Assembly (NCBI GenBank): GCA_003556985.1
Contig: PWPZ01000099.1
Location: 1 to 13,759, forward strand
Direction: 5' to 3'
Origin: Bacteroidota bacterium
GTDB taxonomy: Bacteria; Bacteroidota; Bacteroidia; Bacteroidales; PUMT01
DNA: 13,759 nucleotides
Part shown: one piece after another, positions 8,230 through 13,759 of the stretch
Layout of the letters: each line of letters opens with the position of its first letter
Position numbering within the stretch: position 1 is the stretch's first letter
The notes under the pieces: model-generated
Told to the model about the DNA's origin: nothing
Seen by the model: the letters and a program-made list of their open reading frames with translations, nothing else
The model's database searches: none
Translations under genes and position numbers: made by a program

Positions 8230-8235
8230 AAGGAA
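8230..8235 (+). promoter_or_regulatory. Shine-Dalgarno site for the GH57 gene
   Basis: AAGGAA lies five bases before the ATG at 8241, in the 12-base gap after the GT4 stop codon. It is the clearest ribosome binding site in the window, since most other starts here have AT-rich leaders without one. It supports 8241 as the start. Confidence 0.6.
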
Positions 8236-8240
8236 TCATT

Positions 8241-9629
8241 ATGAAGACTATTTGTTTATATTTTCAGGTACATCAGCCATTCCGGCTAAGAAGATACAGA
8301 TTCTTTGACATTGGTACTTCAGAATATTATTATGATGATTATGCCAATGAATCGGTCATTAAAAAGATAGCGGCAAAATGTTACCTGCCGGCAAATAAAC
8401 TTTTGCTGGAATTGATCGAAAAATTCGGCGACCGTTTTAAAGTAGCCTTTTCGATTTCCGGAATCGCCCTTGATCAGTTTGAGCTTTATGCTCCCGAAGT
8501 GCTGGAAAGCTTCAGAAGGCTTGCCGATACCAAAAATGTTGAGTTCCTTGCGGAAACATATTCACATTCCCTGGTTTCGCTGACTGATGCCGGTGAGTTT
8601 AGTTCCCAGGTTGAAAGGCACAGCGAACGGATTGAATCGCTGTTTGGCGTGAAGCCAAAAGTTTTCCGGAACACCGAGCTCGTGTATTCGGATGAAATTG
8701 GTTCAGCCATTGCCGGTATGGGCTTTGAGGGGATGCTCTCAGAAGGGGCCAGGCATATCCTGGGATGGAAGAGCCCGAATTATCTCTACACTAATTCCAT
8801 AAATCCGGATCTCAGGCTTCTTCTCAGAAATACCGGCCTCAGCGATGATATTGCTTTTCGCTTTTCCCGCAGGAGCTGGGATCAGTGGCCTCTTACCGCC
8901 GAAAAGTATGTTAAGTGGCTGAAAAAATCGGGCAGGAACGACAAGGTAATTAATATTTTTATTGAGTATGAAACTCTCGGAGACCATCATCCTGCCGATT
9001 CAGGCATATTTGAATTTTTCAGGGCTTTTACCGAAATTATCATTGGGAAGAATGAGTTTAAATTTTCAGTCCCCTCCCTGATAATCCAGGAATTGCAACC
9101 GGTCGACACCATTGATGTTCCTTATCCGGCCTCCTGGGCAGATGAGGAGAAGGATCTTTCGGCCTGGCTGGGGAACGATATGCAGAATGAGGCATTCAAT
9201 AAGCTTTACGCTCTCCGTGAGCTTGTAAGCAAAACAAGCGATAATAAAATTCTTACCGACTGGCATTTTCTTCAGACCAGCGATCATTTTTACTATATGT
9301 CGACCAAAGTCTTTACCGAGCAGGAGGTTCATAAGCATTACAACCCCTATGAATCCCCTTATGATGCCTTTATAAATTACATGAATGTACTTAGCGATTT
9401 TACCAGACGCCTTAAAAAACTGGTGGGCAGTGAGGAATCAAGGATGCTGCAGGTAGAAAGGCTGTTAAAGGAAAAAGACGAACTGATTCAAACCCTTCAA
9501 AAAAGGATTGATCAGCTTCAGGAAACTGCTCCGGTAATGGTAGGGCCGGTTGGAGTGGAAGAAAATGAGGAGCCGGGCAAGCCCGCCCTGAAAGAGTCAG
9601 GGAAGAAGGTAACTGGCAAACAAAATTAA
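8241..9629 (+). CDS. GH57 alpha-amylase-like protein with C-terminal coiled coil
   Basis: The 462-residue protein has the glycoside hydrolase family 57 layout: HQPF (11-14) at the start of the barrel, FSISGIAL (70-77), VFRNTELVY with the expected nucleophile E146, FIEYETLGDHH (240-250), and LQTSDHFYYM (344-353), a motif typical of GH57 alpha-amylases. The fourth motif normally has the acid/base Asp where this protein has E242, so full hydrolytic activity is uncertain. Possible roles are intracellular alpha-glucan hydrolysis, transglycosylation, or glucan binding as a non-catalytic partner. Residues about 398-429 look like a coiled coil, followed by a charged, Pro/Gly/Lys-rich tail of about 33 residues, both outside the catalytic domain. 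No signal peptide is present, so it should be cytoplasmic. It is the third gene of the operon, 12 bases after the GT4 gene and 42 bases before the synthase-phosphorylase fusion. Confidence 0.9.
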   Translation: MKTICLYFQVHQPFRLRRYRFFDIGTSEYYYDDYANESVIKKIAAKCYLPANKLLLELIEKFGDRFKVAFSISGIALDQFELYAPEVLESFRRLADTKNVEFLAETYSHSLVSLTDAGEFSSQVERHSERIESLFGVKPKVFRNTELVYSDEIGSAIAGMGFEGMLSEGARHILGWKSPNYLYTNSINPDLRLLLRNTGLSDDIAFRFSRRSWDQWPLTAEKYVKWLKKSGRNDKVINIFIEYETLGDHHPADSGIFEFFRAFTEIIIGKNEFKFSVPSLIIQELQPVDTIDVPYPASWADEEKDLSAWLGNDMQNEAFNKLYALRELVSKTSDNKILTDWHFLQTSDHFYYMSTKVFTEQEVHKHYNPYESPYDAFINYMNVLSDFTRRLKKLVGSEESRMLQVERLLKEKDELIQTLQKRIDQLQETAPVMVGPVGVEENEEPGKPALKESGKKVTGKQN

Positions 9630-9671
9630 AGATATTTAAAATTATAATACAAACGTAAAAATAAGAGTGAT

Positions 9672-12600
9672 ATGCAGGAGCAGCAATTAACACCGGATTA
9701 TATTTTCGAAGTAAGCTGGGAGGTTTGTAACAAAATAGGAGGAATACATACAGTCCTTTCAACCAAGGCAGGGTTATTGCAGAAAAAGCTTGGCAATAAT
9801 TATATTCTCATTGGCCCCGACCTCTGGAGAGGCGAATCCGACAATCCCGAATTTCTTGAAGACAGGAACCTGTTCACAGCCTGGCGGCAGACTGCTGCTA
9901 TTGACGGACTGCGGATTCGTACAGGGAGGTGGAATATCAGGGACCGCCCACTGGCCATAATAATTGATTTTACTCCCTTTATTTCCCAGAAGGATAAAAT
10001 TCTCAAGGAAATGTGGGAGAAATATAAGCTTGATTCCATATCGGGACAGTGGGATTATGTGGAGCCGGTCCTTTTCGGTTATGCCGTTGGCCGTCTGATT
10101 GAAAGTTTTGTTAAATTCAATACCATGGCAGGAGAACGAACGCTGGCCCATTTTCATGAATGGATGACAGGTTCGGGAATATTGTATCTCCGCGACAGTG
10201 TTCCTTCGGTTACAACAGTATTTACCACTCATGCCACCGTGATGGGTAGATCGCTGGCCGGCAACTACCAGCCTCTGTACCGGGATTTTGAAAAGTATGA
10301 TGCGGAAACCAGGGCCAGGGAGTTCAATGTCATTTCCAAGTTTTCCCTGGAAAAGCTGGCTGCTGCAAATGCCGATGCATTCACCACAGTCAGCGATCTG
10401 ACTGCACGGGAATGCAAGCACTTTCTCGGTAAGACTGTTGATGTTGTCACCCCGAACGGATTTGAAGACGGCCTTCTTCCGTCGCCCGGTCAGTTTGAAA
10501 GCAAGCGGCTTGCCGCCAGGGAGAGGCTTAAAAAAATCAGTGAGGCAGTAACCCGCAGAGCTCCCGCTGATAATGTGATGTTTGTGGCTCACAGCGGAAG
10601 ATACGAGATGAAAAACAAGGGAATTGATGTCTTCATATATTCCCTGGCTGCCCTTAAAAATAACCCGGAATTAAAAAAGGAGGTGATCGCATTTATCCTG
10701 ATACCGGCAAATCAGATCGGTCCGCGCAAAGATCTGATGGATTATCTGGAGAGCGGCTCGCGTGCTCCTTCGGACGACAGGGTTCTGACTCACTTTTTGC
10801 ATGACAGGGAATACGATCCTATAGTTCAGAAGCTCCAGGCAGCCGGGCTGAACAATGAAGACGACGACCGGGTGAAGGTAATTTTTGCTCCCTGTTATTT
10901 AAACGGCAATGACGGGATATTTAACCTGCCCTATTATGATGTGCTGTTGGGCATGGATATAACCGTTTTCCCCTCCTATTACGAACCCTGGGGCTATACT
11001 CCCATGGAAAGCATAGCATTCCGCATTCCCACCATAACCACCAACCTTACCGGATACGGACTCTGGATAAGGGAACATTTTAAGGGTGAAAAGCTCTCTA
11101 TCGACATATTTGAGAGGGATGATGATAATTACAGGGAGGTGGTTGATCTGACAGCCGAAAAGCTTGCCCTTTTTTCCGGCCTGGATGACAAAGAAATCGG
11201 ACGTATAAGGAAAAATGCCGGTGAAATATCAAGAGTTACACTCTGGGAAAACCTGATCTCTCATTATTACAATGCTTACGATATGGCAATGAGGATGTCT
11301 CAGCCCAGAATAATTGACATGCCCGCCCAGGAAACTGCTGAGGAAATTATCCATGCCTTGAAAGTAAATACCGTTCCTGAACCAAAATGGAAAACCCTGA
11401 AGGTACATAAGAAGTTACCTTCCAGGCTGTCGGCCCTGGAGGAAATTTCATTGAACCTTTGGTGGTGCTGGAATAACGATGCCCTGAACCTGTTTCGCGG
11501 TATCGACCCGGAACTATGGATGGAAACCGACGGCAACCCGGTTTATTTCCTGGAGCGGGTCAGCTATTCAAGGTTCATGGAGCTGGAAAAGGACAAGGCT
11601 TTCCTCAGCAGGATGGATAAGGTTTATAATAAATTCAAAAAGTATCTTAATGAACCCTTCCGGGAAGGTCCTCAAATTGCATATTTCAGCATGGAATACG
11701 GCTTCCATGCCAGTCTGCCGATATACAGCGGCGGACTGGGGGTTTTGGCGGGCGATTACCTGAAAGAGGCCAGTGACTCCCGGGTGGATATGATTGCCGT
11801 CGGACTGCTTTATAAATATGGTTATTTCCGCCAGCAGCTGGCAGCCGGCGGAGAGCAGATAGCTACCTACGAACCGACCGATCTTTCCAGGATACCTGCC
11901 AGGATTGTTCGAAATGAAAACGGCGATCCGTTAACCACCCAAATAATACTTCCCGGGAGAAAAGTCAAGGTACTGATATGGAGAGTCGATGTGGGCAGGG
12001 TGCCGCTGTTCCTTCTGGATACCGATATCGATGAAAACGAGGATCAGGACAGGAATATTACCCATCATCTTTATGGCGGTGACTGGGAAAACCGGTTCAA
12101 GCAGGAAATGTTGCTCGGACTGGGAGGCATCAGGGCACTCAGGGTTCTGGGGATTAAACCCGGTCTTTTTCATTGCAACGAAGGTCATGCCGCCTTTATC
12201 GGAATTGAAAGGCTCAGCCAGTATATCAATGAAGAGAAGCTTGTTTTCTCCCAGGCACTGGAGGTGGTCAGGGCAGCTACCCTGTTCACCACCCATACGC
12301 CGGTGCCTGCAGGCCATGACTCTTTCGATGAAAATATTCTCCGCACCTATATATCACATTTCCCTGGAAGGCTTAATATAAGCTGGGCCCAGTTCGTCAA
12401 TCTCGGAAAGATTCATCCCGAAGATCCCAGTGAGAATTTTTCAATGTCATTTCTTGCTGCCAACCTGTCGCAGGAGATTAACGGGGTAAGCCGGCTGCAT
12501 GGAAAGGTAAGCCGCCATATTTTCAACGACCTGTGGAAAGGATACCTGCCCGGTGAACTGCATATTGGCTATGTGACCAACGGTGTGCACCATGACACCT

Positions 12601-13759
12601 GGACCGCAGGGGTATGGAAGAATTTCTACCGTAAGGTAATGGGTGATGATTATGTTAATAAGCAACATCTGCCCGCTACGTGGAAGCCGGTTCAGGATGC
12701 GGCCGATTCGGATATCTGGGAGATAAGGCAATACCTCAGACACAGAATGGTTGATTATCTTATGGCGCGTACCAGGTATAACTGGATAAAAAAACATGAA
12801 AGCCCCAGCTACTACATCAAAGTAAGGGAAAAGTTCAATCCTGAACATCTTACTATCGGCTTTGCCCGCCGATTTGCAACCTACAAGAGGGCTCAGCTGC
12901 TTTTCAGGGATGTGGAACGGCTCTCAGCCATAGTGAATCATTCTGAAAGGCCTGTTCAGTTCCTTTTTGCCGGGAAGGCTCACCCGAACGATAAGCTGGG
13001 ACAGGAGGTAATGAGGAATATAGTAAGCATTACAAAGAGGCCTGAATTCTCAGGCAGGATTATTTTCCTCCAGAATTATGATATGGAACTGGCAAAGGTG
13101 CTGGTGAAAGGCGTCGACGTTTGGCTGAATACTCCGACCAGGCCCCTTGAAGCATCCGGGACCAGCGGCATGAAAGCGGTCATGAACGGTGTACTCAATT
13201 TAAGCGTTCTTGACGGATGGGGGGCTGAGGGTTACCGTCCGGGTGCGGGATGGGCCCTTCCGGAGGAAAGGGTATATGATGTTCAGGAATTCCAGGATGA
13301 GCTGGATGCGGATACTATATATAACCTTATTGAAGAAGAAGTAGCTCCCATGTTTTACGACAGGAACGATGACGGTGTGCCTGAGAAGTGGGTGGCAACC
13401 GTAAAGAACTCCATATCCTGGATCACCCCCGGGTTCACCATGCGTCGCATGCTGAACGATTATATTGAGCGTTATTATGATAGGCAGCACAGACGTTTTC
13501 TGAGAATACAGGAGAATGGTTACGAGCTTGCCAGGAAAATTGCAGCATGGAAGGGGAGGATATACCGCAGCTGGGAGAGGATCGAGGTCGTTAACGTGAA
13601 CTATCCCCAGACGGATGGCAAAATGCTGATGCTGGGTGAGGAATATACAGGTGAGCTGGTGCTTGACCTGAAGGAGATGCATGCCTCCTGGGTAGGCGTG
13701 GAGCAGGTGGTGGTAGACATCCATCCCGCAAACGGAGACATGAATATCCTTGATGTGCA
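9672..13759 (+). CDS. glgP: Glycogen synthase (GT3) - alpha-glucan phosphorylase (GT35) fusion, 3' end cut
   Basis: An uninterrupted frame of 1362 codons from the ATG at 9672 leaves the window on the right. Residues 1-540 match eukaryotic-type glycogen synthase (GT3, UDP-glucose dependent): SWEVCNKIGGIHTVLSTKA (15-33), HFHEW (160-164), FTTHAT with H187, and PSYYEPWGYTPME with the catalytic pair E438/E446. A linker (about 541-578) leads to a DUF3417-like domain (about 579-680, with LEEISLNLWWCWN) and then a Thermotoga-type phosphorylase. That part has SMEYGFHASLPIYSGGLGVL, HCNEGHAAF, FTTHTPVPAGHD, FARRFATYKRAQ and EASGTSGMKAVMNG, where K1168 should bind pyridoxal phosphate. It releases glucose-1-phosphate. 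About 60 residues probably remain beyond the edge, judging from the usual phosphorylase length of 830-855. No start codon with a good ribosome binding site was seen at the domain junction. The arginine-rich segment used for glucose-6-phosphate control in yeast and animal GT3 enzymes appears to be missing. The enzyme is cytoplasmic and is the fourth gene of the glycogen operon. Confidence 0.94.
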   Translation, partial: MQEQQLTPDYIFEVSWEVCNKIGGIHTVLSTKAGLLQKKLGNNYILIGPDLWRGESDNPEFLEDRNLFTAWRQTAAIDGLRIRTGRWNIRDRPLAIIIDFTPFISQKDKILKEMWEKYKLDSISGQWDYVEPVLFGYAVGRLIESFVKFNTMAGERTLAHFHEWMTGSGILYLRDSVPSVTTVFTTHATVMGRSLAGNYQPLYRDFEKYDAETRAREFNVISKFSLEKLAAANADAFTTVSDLTARECKHFLGKTVDVVTPNGFEDGLLPSPGQFESKRLAARERLKKISEAVTRRAPADNVMFVAHSGRYEMKNKGIDVFIYSLAALKNNPELKKEVIAFILIPANQIGPRKDLMDYLESGSRAPSDDRVLTHFLHDREYDPIVQKLQAAGLNNEDDDRVKVIFAPCYLNGNDGIFNLPYYDVLLGMDITVFPSYYEPWGYTPMESIAFRIPTITTNLTGYGLWIREHFKGEKLSIDIFERDDDNYREVVDLTAEKLALFSGLDDKEIGRIRKNAGEISRVTLWENLISHYYNAYDMAMRMSQPRIIDMPAQETAEEIIHALKVNTVPEPKWKTLKVHKKLPSRLSALEEISLNLWWCWNNDALNLFRGIDPELWMETDGNPVYFLERVSYSRFMELEKDKAFLSRMDKVYNKFKKYLNEPFREGPQIAYFSMEYGFHASLPIYSGGLGVLAGDYLKEASDSRVDMIAVGLLYKYGYFRQQLAAGGEQIATYEPTDLSRIPARIVRNENGDPLTTQIILPGRKVKVLIWRVDVGRVPLFLLDTDIDENEDQDRNITHHLYGGDWENRFKQEMLLGLGGIRALRVLGIKPGLFHCNEGHAAFIGIERLSQYINEEKLVFSQALEVVRAATLFTTHTPVPAGHDSFDENILRTYISHFPGRLNISWAQFVNLGKIHPEDPSENFSMSFLAANLSQEINGVSRLHGKVSRHIFNDLWKGYLPGELHIGYVTNGVHHDTWTAGVWKNFYRKVMGDDYVNKQHLPATWKPVQDAADSDIWEIRQYLRHRMVDYLMARTRYNWIKKHESPSYYIKVREKFNPEHLTIGFARRFATYKRAQLLFRDVERLSAIVNHSERPVQFLFAGKAHPNDKLGQEVMRNIVSITKRPEFSGRIIFLQNYDMELAKVLVKGVDVWLNTPTRPLEASGTSGMKAVMNGVLNLSVLDGWGAEGYRPGAGWALPEERVYDVQEFQDELDADTIYNLIEEEVAPMFYDRNDDGVPEKWVATVKNSISWITPGFTMRRMLNDYIERYYDRQHRRFLRIQENGYELARKIAAWKGRIYRSWERIEVVNVNYPQTDGKMLMLGEEYTGELVLDLKEMHASWVGVEQVVVDIHPANGDMNILDV

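Noticed and set aside
9774..10592. Long open frame (272 codons) on the minus strand
   Set aside because: It lies entirely opposite the GT3 synthase region, whose plus-strand frame has conserved motifs (HFHEW, FTTHAT). The minus-strand translation has no recognisable domain and is rich in Cys, Pro and His as expected of a shadow frame.
11280..11410. Possible gene boundary between a synthase gene and a phosphorylase gene
   Set aside because: I read every codon through this stretch. There is no stop codon and no gap, and no start codon with a good ribosome binding site was seen at the junction, so a single fused gene is the simpler reading.
13200..13724. Open frame of 174 codons on the minus strand
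   Set aside because: It is antisense to the conserved C-terminal part of the phosphorylase domain, with no recognisable protein family in its translation.

Overview
The window looks like chromosomal DNA from a Gram-negative Bacteroidota bacterium, probably Bacteroidales or Marinilabiliales. The evidence is an LpxH-type lipid A enzyme, two lipoproteins with the LFSC lipobox typical of the phylum, one exact match to the Bacteroidota -7 promoter element TAnnTTTG, mostly weak Shine-Dalgarno sites, and a glycogen gene set of Bacteroidota type. No RNA gene, insertion sequence, CRISPR array or phage gene was seen. Both end genes are cut by the window.

Left part (1-4576). A plus-strand gene entering from the left encodes the C-terminal half of a K+-dependent membrane pyrophosphatase and ends at a strong hairpin terminator (1187-1222). 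Facing it is a minus-strand group, in transcription order: a TlpA-like thioredoxin lipoprotein with an intact CGPC site, a paralogous lipoprotein whose CxxC has become NPAS, and an LpxH-like metallophosphoesterase. The hairpin sits between the converging units and can serve both strands.

Middle (4577-4985). About 400 bases of AT-rich divergent intergenic DNA hold a TATATTTG promoter element and a perfect 14-bp palindrome, both placed to act on the rightward operon.

Right part (4986-13759). A tight plus-strand operon for storage alpha-glucan (glycogen) metabolism encodes a GH133-type debranching enzyme, a GT4 glycogen-synthase-like glycosyltransferase whose ATG directly follows the previous stop, a GH57 alpha-amylase-like protein, and a very large protein running off the right edge. 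I translated this last frame codon by codon and found no stop from 9672 to 13759. It joins a eukaryotic-type (GT3) glycogen synthase to a Thermotoga-type (GT35) alpha-glucan phosphorylase with its own DUF3417 domain. One polypeptide thus carries both a chain-extending and a chain-degrading enzyme, and one operon carries two synthase-like enzymes, a debrancher and an amylase-like protein. No glgC or glgB is present in the window.

The strongest points for a second look are the GT3-GT35 fusion, which seems to lack the arginine-rich regulatory segment of eukaryotic GT3 enzymes, and three proteins with altered active-site motifs: the GH57 protein (expected catalytic Asp is Glu), the debranching enzyme (expected Arg-Asp is Arg-Asn) and the second TlpA-like lipoprotein. 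Family assignments rest on motifs recognised by eye. No database search was possible.
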